A DNA stretch of 64,000 nt from Streptomyces sp. NRRL F-2580 (GCF_000720115.1 NZ_JOIR01000001.1:252654-316653); one strand, 5' to 3'. Counted from the stretch's first letter, positions 8,244-16,905 are shown. Notes: a model not told the origin generated them from the sequence alone. Numbers and translations: made by a program.

Positions 8244-10163
8244 TCACAGCGGCGGCGGCTCCGGCCGTTCCTGCGGCCCGCGGCCCGACAGGACCTCCCC
8301 GTACGCCTGCATCAGGTCCGGCAGCCGGAGCGTGGCGAGGTCGTCCCGCGACGGCTCACCCGCGAAGCCCGCCAGCCGCAGATCCCGGTACGCGCAGCTC
8401 TTCTCGTACAGCGTGCGCAGGAACCGCCCGTTGCCGAGCTCGTCGATCCAGCCCTGCTCCACCACGTGCCCGCTGATGCTGCGCAGCTCCTCCAGCGCCT
8501 CCTCGTCCCAGTGGTCCCCGTTCGCGTCCGCCAGCACCCCGCCGATCGCGGTCAGCTCCAGCGGCCGGTAGCTGGGGAAGTCCACCCGGGTGGTGAACCG
8601 CGAGGACAGCCCCGGATTGGCCGCCAGCAGCCGGTCCATCCCGGCCGGATAGCCCGCCAGGATCACCACCAGGTGGTCCCGGTTGTCCTCGGCCCGCTTG
8701 AGCAGCACCTGCAGGGCCTCGTCGCCGTACGCGTCGCCCTTGCTGTAGCCCGAGTTGGACAGCGAGTACGCCTCGTCCACGAACAGCACCCCGCCGATCG
8801 CCGAATCGATCAGCTCGTTCGCCTTCACGGCGGTCTGCCCCAGGAACTCGCCCACCAGATCCGCCCGCTGGGCCTCCACCAGATGGTCGCCGCCCAGCAG
8901 CCCCAGCGCGTAGAAGACCCGCCCCAGGATCCGCGCCACCGTCGTCTTGCCCGTCCCCGAAGGCCCCGAGAAGACGAAGTGGCGCTTCGGCGGCTGCACC
9001 GGCAGCCCCTGACCCGCCCGCAGCCGCGCCATGTGCAGCTGCGCCGACAGCGCCTTCACCTGCCGTTTGACCGGCTCCAGGCCCACCATCCGCTCCAGCT
9101 CCGCGAGCGCCTCGGCGAGCGCCACCGGGTCGGACGGTCCGGCCGGCAACCCCTCGGGCGCGCCCTGCGGCGGGACGGGCACCTTGCGCCGCGCGCCCTC
9201 CACCCGGCCCGCCGGGGGCGTCGGCGGGGCCAGCGGGTCGGGCTCGGCCTGGCTGTCGGCCGCGATGTCCTGGACGGGCCCGCCGCCCAGCGCGACCGCC
9301 GCGAAGTCCCCGCCGACGGGCGAGGGGCCGTGCCCGGCGTAGGCCCCGTACCCGGCGTAGCCCGCCAGACCCGCCAGATCGGCCATGCCGTCGGTGTCGT
9401 CGCCGTCCTCGATGGCCGTCAGCCGGGCCGCGGTGTCCATGAACGAGGGATCCACCCGGTGCACCGCCCGGTACAGCGGCAGTGCCGCCGCACTGCGCCC
9501 GGTGCCCTCGTGCGCCCGCGCCAGCCAGTACCGCAGCTCCTTGCGCTGCGGCTGCTCGCTGCGACAGCGCATCAGCGCCGCCGACAGCATCGGCTCCGCC
9601 TGCCCGTACATCTCCAGCCGGACCCGGGCCATCCCGCCGAACAGGCCGGCCTCGATCCCCAGCAGCGGATCGTTCACCAGCGGCTCGGTGTGCCGGACCA
9701 ACTGCTCCCAGTCCTTGACCAGATAGGCCCGGCAGGCGTGCAGGAACCGCACCTGCGCGTCGGTGTCCACCGGCGGCAGTGCCGCGAGCGCCTGGTCCAG
9801 CTCGGGCACGTGGCGGCCGTCCAGCCAGTGCGAGGCGTGGGCGAGCAGCAGGTCGCGCCGGCTCTCCAGCACCGGCTGGACCCACCAGCCCAGCCAGTAC
9901 CAGGAGTTCAGCGTCCTCCGGTGCCGGGCCCGTTGTTCGCCGAAGCGGTCCCGGTGCGCGTACATCCGGAGTAACGCGTTGCCGGTGTCGACCCGCAGCG
10001 CGTGCAGCCCCAGCCAGGCGTCGGCCATCGAGGGATCGAGTCGTACGGCCGCCCGGAACTCCTCCTCGGCCTGCGGATACGCGCCCATGGTGCAGGCGTC
10101 GACTCCGCGCAGCCAGGCGAGTTCGGCCGGGGCGTGCATGCTGCCCGGCGTGCCGAAATCCAT
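8244..10163 (-). CDS. CbxX/CfqX-type AAA+ ATPase with N-terminal helical repeat region
   Basis: A 639-residue cytoplasmic protein. The N-terminal ~290 residues are helical with TPR-like character (AEEEFRAAVRLDPSMADAWLGL), followed by a Pro/Gly/Ala-rich linker, then a single AAA+ domain. Walker A is GPSGTGKTT with K406, Walker B is GVLFVDEAYSL with D463/E464, and a sensor-type region (AANPGLSSRFTTRVDF) follows. The same architecture (TPR plus CbxX AAA+) is seen in EccA of type VII secretion, but no ESX genes are adjacent, so a different remodelling role is as likely. ATG 10163 is chosen because GGGGGA lies just upstream; a GTG one codon earlier is possible. Confidence 0.85.
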   Translation of the reverse strand: MDFGTPGSMHAPAELAWLRGVDACTMGAYPQAEEEFRAAVRLDPSMADAWLGLHALRVDTGNALLRMYAHRDRFGEQRARHRRTLNSWYWLGWWVQPVLESRRDLLLAHASHWLDGRHVPELDQALAALPPVDTDAQVRFLHACRAYLVKDWEQLVRHTEPLVNDPLLGIEAGLFGGMARVRLEMYGQAEPMLSAALMRCRSEQPQRKELRYWLARAHEGTGRSAAALPLYRAVHRVDPSFMDTAARLTAIEDGDDTDGMADLAGLAGYAGYGAYAGHGPSPVGGDFAAVALGGGPVQDIAADSQAEPDPLAPPTPPAGRVEGARRKVPVPPQGAPEGLPAGPSDPVALAEALAELERMVGLEPVKRQVKALSAQLHMARLRAGQGLPVQPPKRHFVFSGPSGTGKTTVARILGRVFYALGLLGGDHLVEAQRADLVGEFLGQTAVKANELIDSAIGGVLFVDEAYSLSNSGYSKGDAYGDEALQVLLKRAEDNRDHLVVILAGYPAGMDRLLAANPGLSSRFTTRVDFPSYRPLELTAIGGVLADANGDHWDEEALEELRSISGHVVEQGWIDELGNGRFLRTLYEKSCAYRDLRLAGFAGEPSRDDLATLRLPDLMQAYGEVLSGRGPQERPEPPPL

Positions 10164-10397
10164 CACGTCCCCCACAAGCCTGCCCCCGTGGTGCGCGGCA
10201 ACCCCCGCTTCGAGCGCGCGAGTTGGCCATTGCGCCGATGAAATCAGGGCTGCATCGTACCTGCGGTTTCGCACCTTACGTAGGGCGCGACAGGCCGGGT
10301 TCGGGCGTGCGCCCCAAGAGCACCCGGTGACTCAGGGTGAAGAACCGGGGTCGATTCGCCGGGCGTGACGCCTGCGGGGAGGGGACGTGCGGGCAGA

Positions 10398-10437
10398 ACG
10401 AAGCCCCCGATCACGGGGGAACAATCGGGGGCTTCGT
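10398..10437 (-). terminator. strong hairpin downstream of the uridine-kinase-like gene
   Basis: Perfect 14-bp stem (ACGAAGCCCCCGAT at 10398-10411 and its complement at 10424-10437) with a 12-base loop. It lies about 100 bp beyond the stop of the minus-strand kinase gene and some 230 bp ahead of the AAA+ gene, so it probably insulates the two. Confidence 0.65.
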
Positions 10438-10541
10438 GTCCGCGGCAGCCGGTAAAGGCGCGCATTGAGAACGTAAGGCCGGTGCGGGCCCCAGGTCAAG
10501 CAGGTCGGTGGAGGCCCGGCGGAGAGGATTTCCAGGCCCGC

Positions 10542-11219
10542 TCAGGCCCGGGGGAGTTCGTCACCCTCGGTCACGGAAGCGGCGGTTCCCGCCGTCGCTC
10601 CGGTCCCGGAAGACCACTCGTATCCCGTACCACTCTGGCGTACCAGGGTGTCGGCGAAGGGGCGCGAAGGGTCACTGGAGAAGTGCGCGCGCTCCGCGCG
10701 CTCCCATCCGTCCCAGAAGTCGGAAAGTTCCCGCCCGTCCCGGTTTCGCCCCCGTATCCAGGACTGCGCACGCGGCGTCTCCATCCACAGCAGCCGCGCG
10801 AGGTGCGGGCGCAGCGCCCGCCGCCCGGCCCCGACCCCCTCGATCAGCAGCACCGGCGCCGGCTCCAGTACCCGTTCCGGCCCGAAGCGGCGCTCCACCC
10901 AGTCGTACGGGGCCCAGTGCGCGGGCCGTCCCGCGGCGAGCGGCTCCAGCACCTGCGCGCGCAGCCGCTCCTCCCAGCCGAACAGCTCCGCGTGGCTGGC
11001 CACGTCGTCCAGGTGCAGCACGGGCACAGCCGGCGTGGGGTGTGCCGGCCGGGGGCGCCCCAGCGTGGGCCGTCCCAGCGCTTCGGCGAGCCGCGCCGCG
11101 AAGGTGCTCTTGCCCGATCCGGCGTGCCCGTCGATCCCGATCAGGCGCACCGGGCCGAGGGAGGGCGGCAACGCGGCGAGCTCCCGTGCGAGTGACTCAA
11201 GTGACTGCTGTGGCTCCAC
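10542..11219 (-). CDS. uridine kinase-like P-loop protein
   Basis: A 225-residue P-loop kinase-like protein. The Walker A motif GIDGHAGSGKSTFA lies near residue 30 and VLHLDDVASH follows, in the place of the DDFY-type motif of uridine/phosphoribulokinase family enzymes; a central GVGAGRRALRPHLARLLWMET matches the nucleoside-kinase pattern. Streptomyces homologues are usually annotated uridine kinase, but the substrate is not established by these motifs. It is transcribed divergently from the secreted peptidase gene at 11331, with 111 bp between the starts. Confidence 0.75.
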   Translation of the reverse strand: MEPQQSLESLARELAALPPSLGPVRLIGIDGHAGSGKSTFAARLAEALGRPTLGRPRPAHPTPAVPVLHLDDVASHAELFGWEERLRAQVLEPLAAGRPAHWAPYDWVERRFGPERVLEPAPVLLIEGVGAGRRALRPHLARLLWMETPRAQSWIRGRNRDGRELSDFWDGWERAERAHFSSDPSRPFADTLVRQSGTGYEWSSGTGATAGTAASVTEGDELPRA

Positions 11220-11330
11220 CCGACCAGCCTAGACAAGCCCGACACGACCCCCGGCTTCGGCGTCCGGCCGCCGGGAACTGGAAGGGTGAAGCCACCGAAG
11301 CGCCGACCCACCCCCTGGGGGAACCTCGCG

Positions 11331-12698
11331 ATGACAGCATCCACGCCACGCAGGGCCGTACTCGTCGCCGCACTCGCGGTCGCCACCGCGGCCACCGCCT
11401 CCGGTATCCCCGGCGGCAGCGCCTCGGCGGCCTCCCGGCCGACCCCGCGGGCAACGGGCCGCACCGTCGACAACCGCTTCTGGTACTCCCTCGCCCACTG
11501 GCAGGCCGGCACCCACCGGGGCACCACCGCCGTCGGCGGCGCCCGCCCCGGCCTGGAGATCGAGACCGCCGCCGGCCGCACCGAGTACGCCGACCCGCAC
11601 ACCGGGAGGAAGAGCGTCTGGGAGTACGCCACCTGGACCTCCCCGGTGCACCGCTCCACCGTGCCCGCCACCGAGGCGATCGCCTCCTGGAACGCCCGTA
11701 CCCCGGCCGGCACCTGGATCCAGATCGAACTGCGCGGCACCTACACCGACGGCACCGCCACCCCCTGGTACGTGATGGGGCGCTGGGCCTCCGGCGACCG
11801 GGACATCCGCCGCACCTCCGTCGACGGCCAGACCGACGGGAAGTCCACCGTCTGGACCGACACCCTCGCCGTCGACGCCCCGGCCGCGGCCGCCGGGCTG
11901 CGGATCAGGGACTGGCAGCTGCGTCTGACCCTGCACCGCAAGCCGGGCGCGGACCGCGGCCCCACCGTGTGGCTGGCGGGCGCCATGGCCTCCGACGTCC
12001 CGGACCGGTTCACCGTCCCCGCCTCCACTCCCTCCGGCCGTGCCCACGAGCTGAAGGTCCCGCGCTACTCGCAGGAAACCCACGCCGGGCAGTACCCCGA
12101 GTACGACAACGGGGGCGAGGCCTGGTGCAGCCCCACCTCCTCGCAGATGATCATCGAGTACTGGGGCGGCAAGGCCAGCGCCACCGCCCTGACCTGGGTG
12201 AACCCGAGGTACTCCGACCCGCAGATCTGCCACGCGGCCCGCTCCACCTACGACGCCGCCTACAAGGGCTGCGGCAACTGGCCCTTCAACGCCGCCTACG
12301 CGGCCACCTACCGCGGGCTCGGCGGCGTCGTCACCCGGCTCACCTCCCTGACCGACCTGGAGATCCTGGTCGCGGTCGGCATCCCGGCCATCACCTCGCA
12401 GTCCTTCCGCCCGGAGGAGCTCACCGGCGCGGGCTACGGCACCGCGGGCCACCTGATGACCGTCATCGGCTTCACGGCCGCCGGGGACGTGATCGCCAAC
12501 GACCCCAACTCGCCCGACAACCCGTCCGTCCGCCGCGTCTACAAGCGCGCCGAATGGGAGGCTATCTGGCTGCGCACCAAGCGCCACGGCACCTCCGGCA
12601 AGGTCGCCTCGGGCAGCGGAGGCATCTGCTACCTCTATGTGCCGGCGGCCCCGAGCGCGGCCCACACGGCGGCGCTGACGGCGGTCGGGGTGTTCTGA
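11331..12698 (+). CDS. secreted C39-like (papain-fold) peptidase family protein
   Basis: A 455-residue exported protein. ATG 11331 is chosen for the GGGGGAA box 8 bases upstream; an upstream GTG at 11286 would lengthen the N-terminus and spoil the signal peptide. The signal peptide runs about residues 1-33, with twin Arg, an Ala/Val core and an ASAAS-type cleavage site. A beta-rich domain fills about 40-235. The C-terminal domain carries a cysteine-peptidase triad pattern: C266 in EAWCSPTSSQM, H374 in GTAGHLMTVIGF and D391 in IANDPNSP. C39-like proteins cleave peptides, but the substrate of this secreted group is unknown. Confidence 0.85.
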   Translation: MTASTPRRAVLVAALAVATAATASGIPGGSASAASRPTPRATGRTVDNRFWYSLAHWQAGTHRGTTAVGGARPGLEIETAAGRTEYADPHTGRKSVWEYATWTSPVHRSTVPATEAIASWNARTPAGTWIQIELRGTYTDGTATPWYVMGRWASGDRDIRRTSVDGQTDGKSTVWTDTLAVDAPAAAAGLRIRDWQLRLTLHRKPGADRGPTVWLAGAMASDVPDRFTVPASTPSGRAHELKVPRYSQETHAGQYPEYDNGGEAWCSPTSSQMIIEYWGGKASATALTWVNPRYSDPQICHAARSTYDAAYKGCGNWPFNAAYAATYRGLGGVVTRLTSLTDLEILVAVGIPAITSQSFRPEELTGAGYGTAGHLMTVIGFTAAGDVIANDPNSPDNPSVRRVYKRAEWEAIWLRTKRHGTSGKVASGSGGICYLYVPAAPSAAHTAALTAVGVF

Positions 12699-12793
12699 GC
12701 GCGTTCTGGGCGAACTCGGCTGGTCCGGATGGCTTAACGGGCGGAATATGGGGATAAAAGCCATATAAGGCTTCTTGTAGGAGGCAGCCCGCC

Positions 12794-13228
12794 ATGACCA
12801 CTCATCCCAGCAGCATCGAGCACCACCCGGACCTGGCCGAGATGCGCACTCGGTTCGAACGGGTGACCAGCACCCCTGCCGCGCAGGCCGTTGAGGCACT
12901 GGCCTTGATCACGGGCCTGTACCTGGCGGCTTCGCCGTGGATAGCCGGGTTCAGCGTCCTGACCCCGCTGGCCGTCAACAACCTGATCACCGGCCTGGCG
13001 TTCTGCCTGTGCATGGGTGGTCTGGGATCCGCTTACGAACGCACCCACGCGATGGCCTGGACGGCCGTTGCGCTCGGCGCGTGGACGATCATCGCCCCGT
13101 GGGTCATCGCCGGAGAGATGGACACGACCCGTACGGTGGTCAACAACGTGATCACCGGAGTCGTCGCCCTCTGCCTCGGCCTCGCGATGGCGGCCATGGC
13201 GGGCCGCAACCGCGACACCCGCATCTGA
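12794..13228 (+). CDS. SPW repeat membrane protein
   Basis: A 144-residue protein with four hydrophobic helices and two copies of the SPW-type motif, YLAASPWIAGF in the first half and TIIAPWVIAG in the second (the second reads APW). SPW repeat proteins are small membrane proteins widespread in bacteria, of unknown function. A GTAGGAGG box lies 10 bases before the ATG. Each motif is followed by an N-N-[LV]-I-TG segment (NNLITGLAF, NNVITGVVA), showing that the protein is a tandem duplication. Confidence 0.85.
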   Translation: MTTHPSSIEHHPDLAEMRTRFERVTSTPAAQAVEALALITGLYLAASPWIAGFSVLTPLAVNNLITGLAFCLCMGGLGSAYERTHAMAWTAVALGAWTIIAPWVIAGEMDTTRTVVNNVITGVVALCLGLAMAAMAGRNRDTRI

Positions 13229-13363
13229 CCAGGCCGGCCAGGCCGCCGGGCCCCCGCCGCTCCCGAATCCGGGGCGTGGTGGGGGCCCGGTGGTGTGACG
13301 GGCGCTACCACGTGACCATCGTCATCTACCGCGAAGGGCGCGAACGCTGGCACATTGGACATC

Positions 13364-13516
13364 ATGACTGCCGACAGCGCCACCCCGACCGCCCCCGCCC
13401 TGGACCTCGTCCGCACCGGAGGCCCCAAGGACGACTCCTCGTGGCTGGAGCACGTCCTCGGCTGGACCCTCGTGGTCGTCGTCGCCATGTTCGTCACCCA
13501 GGTCGGCTGGCTGTAA
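13364..13516 (+). CDS. SCO1431-family small membrane protein
   Basis: A 50-residue ORF, ATG 13364 to TAA 13516. It has a polar N-terminus containing RTGGPKDDSS and a single C-terminal hydrophobic helix (VLGWTLVVVVAMFVTQVGWL). This layout matches the small proteins annotated as the SCO1431 family in Streptomyces, recalled from memory rather than searched. Third-position GC is high. No function is known. It is overlapped on the other strand by a remnant reading frame (see 13520-14082). Confidence 0.7.
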   Translation: MTADSATPTAPALDLVRTGGPKDDSSWLEHVLGWTLVVVVAMFVTQVGWL

Positions 13517-13519
13517 CCG

Positions 13520-14082
13520 GCTCCTCGCGGGGGGTCGGCCGGGGGAGCGGGCAGCCCCTCGGGGCTGAAGGTCACGCAGGGCAGCCCCTCGATGCAGCCG
13601 CTGAACCGCGTCAGGTACAAGGTGACGTCGCCGCGCAGGTCGAGGGAGTCGGCGGCGAGCCCGTACTCGCTCCCGCCGTCCCGGGTGCGCAGCCGGTCGT
13701 CGCGCAGCGAAGCCGCCCGCATCCGCAGCACCAGTACCTTGAGCGGCCCGTCCACCGTGGGCACCTCGGCCGTACCCGCGAGCGCGAAGCCCTGCGGTGC
13801 GAAGAACGAGGCGGTGACCGTCGGGGGACCAGCGGTCCGCCCCAGAACGGCCGGGTCCGGCGCGAGGCGCGCAGCCGCCGCCGGGGTCACGGCTCCGGCG
13901 GCGGCCGCGCCGCACGACTGGAAGCACTTCCCGCCGTCCAGGCTGACGTCTAGCTGCATGCCCTTGAGCCTGAAGTTGCCGCCGGTCGCGGACCAGGCGT
14001 GCGACTTCACGCCGACCACCTCGATGGTCCCGGCCTGGAGGCCGTCCGGTGCGCAGGGGAAGTGCTGCCATACTTCGGGCAC
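13520..14082 (-). pseudogene. remnant of a secreted-type protein gene, both ends missing
   Basis: Over this span one minus-strand frame has clear coding character (strong G/C third positions) and a plausible protein, beginning near PEVWQHFPCAPDGLQ and including VVGVKSHAWSATGG, LDVSLDGGKCFQSCG and LTRFSGCIEGLPC. It has no start with a signal peptide, although its paired cysteines and beta-rich pattern suggest an exported protein; upstream the frame runs directly into the leader of the tetR gene. Downstream it has no stop: the frame stays open to 13033 across two intact genes on the other strand, where codon character is lost. The simplest reading is a gene fragment. A GTG at 14082 could still start a shortened product. 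Confidence 0.5.
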
Positions 14083-14111
14083 GTTGTGGCAGTTCGAGGC
14101 TAGGGCTGAAT

Positions 14112-14882
14112 TTGAATAATAGTCAACAGCGCGGTACGACCGAGCGTTCGCAGGTTCGCCGGGCCGAACTCATGGGAATCGGACGTAAGTTGTTCGCCGA
14201 CACCTCCTACGACGCACTCTCCATGGACGACATCGCCAAGCACGCGGGCGTCGCCAAGGGCTTGATCTACTACTACTTCAAGAGCAAGCGCGGCTACTAC
14301 CTCGCCATCGTCGAGGAGTCGGTCGCCGAGCTCGTTGCCCGCGCCGGTGGCGAGACGGATCTCCCTAACGCGGAGCGCGTCCGCCGCACCGTCGACGGAT
14401 ACCTGCACTACGCCGAGCACCACCGGGCGGCCTACCGCACCATCGTCACCGGCGGCGTCGGCTCCGACGCCGAGGTGCTCGCCATCCGCGACGCCGTCCG
14501 GGAGGAGCTGGTCGCCACCATCGCCGAAGGCGCGTACGGGCACCGCTCCCTCCCGCCGGTCGCCCGGCTCGCCCTCGTCGGCTGGCTCTCCGCCGTGGAA
14601 GGGATCACCCTGGAGTGGATCAGCGGGCTTGGCGGGGCTGGTGGGGGTGATGGACTCGGTGGGGGTGGTGGGTCCGGTGGGTCCGGTGGGGCTGGTGGGT
14701 CCGCCGCGTCCGCCGTCTCGGAACCGCCCGATCGTGCCGAGCTCGGGGCCCTGCTGGTGCGCCAGCTGCGCGCGACGCTGACGGTGATCGAGGAGTTCGT
14801 CCCGGAGTGTCCGGCACCTCCCCTTACCGAAGGACCGTTCGGTCAGCGTGATGATCTTGCCCCGGTGACGGGAAGCTCCTGA
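14112..14882 (+). CDS. TetR-family transcriptional regulator with glycine-rich insertion
   Basis: A 256-residue TetR regulator. The helix-turn-helix is SYDALSMDDIAKHAGVAKGL followed by IYYYFKSKRGYYLAIV (about residues 35-70). The TTG at 14112 is chosen because the conserved N-terminal ERSQVRRAELMGIGRKLF segment must be included and AGGG lies 7 bases upstream; no ATG or GTG fits better. The ligand domain is interrupted at about 175-205 by a Gly/Ser run (GLGGAGGGDGLGGGGG...) encoded by imperfect GGTGGGTCC-type DNA repeats, which may vary between strains. It is followed on the same strand by an acyl-CoA dehydrogenase gene, its likely target. Confidence 0.85.
   Translation: MNNSQQRGTTERSQVRRAELMGIGRKLFADTSYDALSMDDIAKHAGVAKGLIYYYFKSKRGYYLAIVEESVAELVARAGGETDLPNAERVRRTVDGYLHYAEHHRAAYRTIVTGGVGSDAEVLAIRDAVREELVATIAEGAYGHRSLPPVARLALVGWLSAVEGITLEWISGLGGAGGGDGLGGGGGSGGSGGAGGSAASAVSEPPDRAELGALLVRQLRATLTVIEEFVPECPAPPLTEGPFGQRDDLAPVTGSS
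14826..14843. promoter_or_regulatory. candidate TetR operator ACCGAA-N6-TTCGGT
   Basis: An 18-bp inverted repeat with the nested core GACCG-TT-CGGTC (14833-14844). It lies in the 3' end of the tetR coding region, about 185 bp before the acyl-CoA dehydrogenase start. The symmetry resembles operators of TetR regulators of fatty-acid genes; binding is inferred only. Confidence 0.4.
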
Positions 14883-15029
14883 TCGGGCATACTCAAGCCG
14901 CCGCAGCCGCTGAACAGCCCATTCCGTGATCCGGGAGGGCACCATCGGCTGTGAGAGCACCGAGACCCGGCGTCGCGTCCCACACCTCACGCGTCGCCGC
15001 CGTGCCCGACCAGGGAGGAGAGCGCCGCC

Positions 15030-16202
15030 ATGACAGACCGCGCCCCGCAGCCGGTGGACCGTCAGCTGCCCACCGAGGAGTCCCGCGACCTCCTCGCCCT
15101 CGTACGCGAGATCGCCCAGCGGGAGATCCGCCCCAGGGCTGCCGAGGAAGAGGACTCGGGGAGGTTCCCCCGCGAGGTCTTCACCCTGCTGTCCGAGGCG
15201 GGCCTGCTCGGCCTCCCGTACCCCGGCGAGCACGGCGGCGGCGAGCAGCCGTACGAGGTGTACCTCCAGGTCCTGGAGGAGCTGGCCGCGGCCCGCCTGA
15301 CCGTCGGCCTCGGCGTCAGTGTGCACTCCCTGGCCTGCCACGGCCTCGCCGGCTACGGCACCAAGGAGCAGCAGGGCGCGCACCTGCCCGCGATGCTCGG
15401 CGGCGGCCTGCTGGGCGCCTACTGCCTCTCCGAGCCGGCCGCCGGCTCCGACGCCGCCTCGCTCGCCACCAAGGCGGTGCGCGACGGCGATGAGTGGGTC
15501 ATCACCGGTACCAAGGCCTGGATCACCCACGGTGGGGTCGCCGACTTCTACACCGTCCTGGCGCGGACGGGCGCCGAGGGCCCCAAGGGCATCACCGCCT
15601 TCCTGGTCCCCGGGGACGCGGAGGGCCTCACGGCGGCCGTGCCCGAGAAGAAGATGGGCATGAAGGGCTCGCCCACCGCCCAGCTGCACTTCGACGGCGT
15701 ACGGGTGCCGGACGCGCGCCGCATCGGCGAGGAGGGGCAGGGCTTCACCATCGCCCTGGCCGCACTGGACGCGGGACGCCTCGGCATCGCCGCCTGCGCG
15801 ATCGGCGTGGCCCAGGCCGCCCTGGACGAGGCGCTCGCGTACGCCCTGGACCGCAAGCAGTTCGGGCACCCGATCGCCGACTTCCAGGGGCTGCGCTTCA
15901 TGCTGGCCGACATGGCCACCAAGATCGAGGCGGGCCGGGCGCTGTACCTCGCGGCGGCGCGGCTGCGGGACACGGGCAAGCCGTTCTCGCGCCAGGCGGC
16001 GATGGCCAAGCTGTTCTGCACGGACGCGGCGATGGCCGTCACCACGGACGCCGTGCAGGTCCTCGGCGGCTACGGGTACACCGCGGACTTCCCCGTCGAG
16101 CGACTGATGCGCGAGGCGAAGGTGCTCCAGATCGTGGAGGGCACCAACCAGATCCAGCGCATGGTCATCGCCCGTCACCTGGCGGGGCCGGAGACCCGCT
16201 GA
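15030..16202 (+). CDS. acyl-CoA dehydrogenase
   Basis: A 390-residue FAD-dependent acyl-CoA dehydrogenase. Landmarks are YCLSEPAAGSDAASLATKA (flavin/substrate region), ITGTKAWITHGGVAD, KMGMKGSPTAQLHFDGVRVP, the C-terminal-domain DRKQFGHPIADFQ, QVLGGYGYTADFPVERLMREAK, and EGTNQIQRMVIARHL near the end. It introduces an alpha-beta double bond into acyl-CoA thioesters in fatty- or branched-acid catabolism; chain specificity cannot be read here. GGGAGGAGA lies upstream of the ATG. The adjacent TetR gene and the inverted repeat at 14826 suggest local control by an acyl ligand (inference). Confidence 0.93.
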   Translation: MTDRAPQPVDRQLPTEESRDLLALVREIAQREIRPRAAEEEDSGRFPREVFTLLSEAGLLGLPYPGEHGGGEQPYEVYLQVLEELAAARLTVGLGVSVHSLACHGLAGYGTKEQQGAHLPAMLGGGLLGAYCLSEPAAGSDAASLATKAVRDGDEWVITGTKAWITHGGVADFYTVLARTGAEGPKGITAFLVPGDAEGLTAAVPEKKMGMKGSPTAQLHFDGVRVPDARRIGEEGQGFTIALAALDAGRLGIAACAIGVAQAALDEALAYALDRKQFGHPIADFQGLRFMLADMATKIEAGRALYLAAARLRDTGKPFSRQAAMAKLFCTDAAMAVTTDAVQVLGGYGYTADFPVERLMREAKVLQIVEGTNQIQRMVIARHLAGPETR

Positions 16203-16252
16203 CGGGAGCCCTGGGGGCGAGGGCCGGGGCCGGGGGCCGGGGTCGCGGTGGG

Positions 16253-16543
16253 CTAGTACAGCCCGCTGCTGGTCGTCGGCCAGACCGGGGAGGACGTGAG
16301 CCGGGACCACTCCGGGTCGCGCCGTCCGGGCAGCGTGCGGCCGGCATCGGCCCACCGGGCCAGCAGATCGCGGTAGATCGGCGGGTCCGGCGTCTGCTGT
16401 TGTGGCTCGCGGTGGTCGCGGTGGTCGCGGTGGTCGCGGTGGTCGCGGGGGTCGCGCTGGTCCCGCTGCTGCTGAACCGATTCTTCGAAACCCGGCGGCG
16501 TCGGCCGACGCCTTCGGCCGGTTGAAGCCTGAAGCATGGTCAT
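16253..16543 (-). CDS. possible small protein with Asp-His-Arg repeats
   Basis: A 96-residue minus-strand frame, convergent with the acyl-CoA dehydrogenase. The C-terminal ~45 residues (PPIYRDLLARWADAGRTLPG, then RRDPEWSRLTSSPVW) have strong coding-type third positions and look like a genuine small domain. The middle contains (D-H-R) repeats produced by a nonanucleotide tandem repeat. The start is uncertain: ATG 16543 has no clear ribosome binding site and the first 20 codons have weak codon bias. I do not recognise the family. Confidence 0.42.
   Translation of the reverse strand: MTMLQASTGRRRRPTPPGFEESVQQQRDQRDPRDHRDHRDHRDHREPQQQTPDPPIYRDLLARWADAGRTLPGRRDPEWSRLTSSPVWPTTSSGLY
16412..16456. 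repeat. five tandem copies of a 9-bp unit (GTGGTCGCG)
   Basis: Units start at 16412, 16421, 16430, 16439 and 16448; the fifth has one mismatch. Since the unit length is a multiple of three, copy changes keep the minus-strand frame open and change the number of D-H-R triplets in the small protein at 16253-16543. Confidence 0.9.
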
Positions 16544-16905
16544 GCACGGCCAACGCGGGAGCGGAGGGCCGGGTAATCGCCCCCGGGGTGCGGGTATCCG
16601 TTCGAGCCGTCCCCGGGGGCGGTGGTGGGCTTCGGGGGCGGGCTTCAGGGGCGGGCTCCGGGGGCGGGCTCCGGGGCAGGTGGGGGTTTCCCGTCGGTCC
16701 CATCGTCCTTCCGTGTCGGGCCGGTCCCTCAAGGGCGCTCCTTCGTCGCGTCGCTTCGCGATGGCCTTCGGCCACCCTTGACCGACCGACCCGCCACGGA
16801 AACACGAAGACAGCCGGGAAACCCCCAGAAGGACGGGCCGGGTCCCTTCTTTCAGGGGCGGCCCCGTCGGTGAGTTCCGGGCGAGGGTCCCGGTGCGCAC
16901 TACAT
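16544..16905. other. gene-poor stretch, nothing confidently coding
   Basis: Frames here are open on both strands because of the base composition, but none has a good ribosome binding site or recognisable protein. A run of GGGGGCGGGCT-like imperfect repeats lies at about 16616-16685. I see nothing else in it. Confidence 0.5.

Noticed and set aside
10280..10380. tRNA-like T-loop sequence (GGTCGATTCG)
   Set aside because: No matching acceptor, D or anticodon stems could be drawn around it.
10244..10465. 73-codon minus-strand frame upstream of the AAA+ gene
   Set aside because: It runs through the terminator hairpin at 10398-10437 and has no recognisable protein or ribosome binding site.
14100..16805. 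901-codon minus-strand frame across tetR and acyl-CoA dehydrogenase
   Set aside because: Antisense low-complexity product with no homology pattern; both plus-strand genes are well supported.
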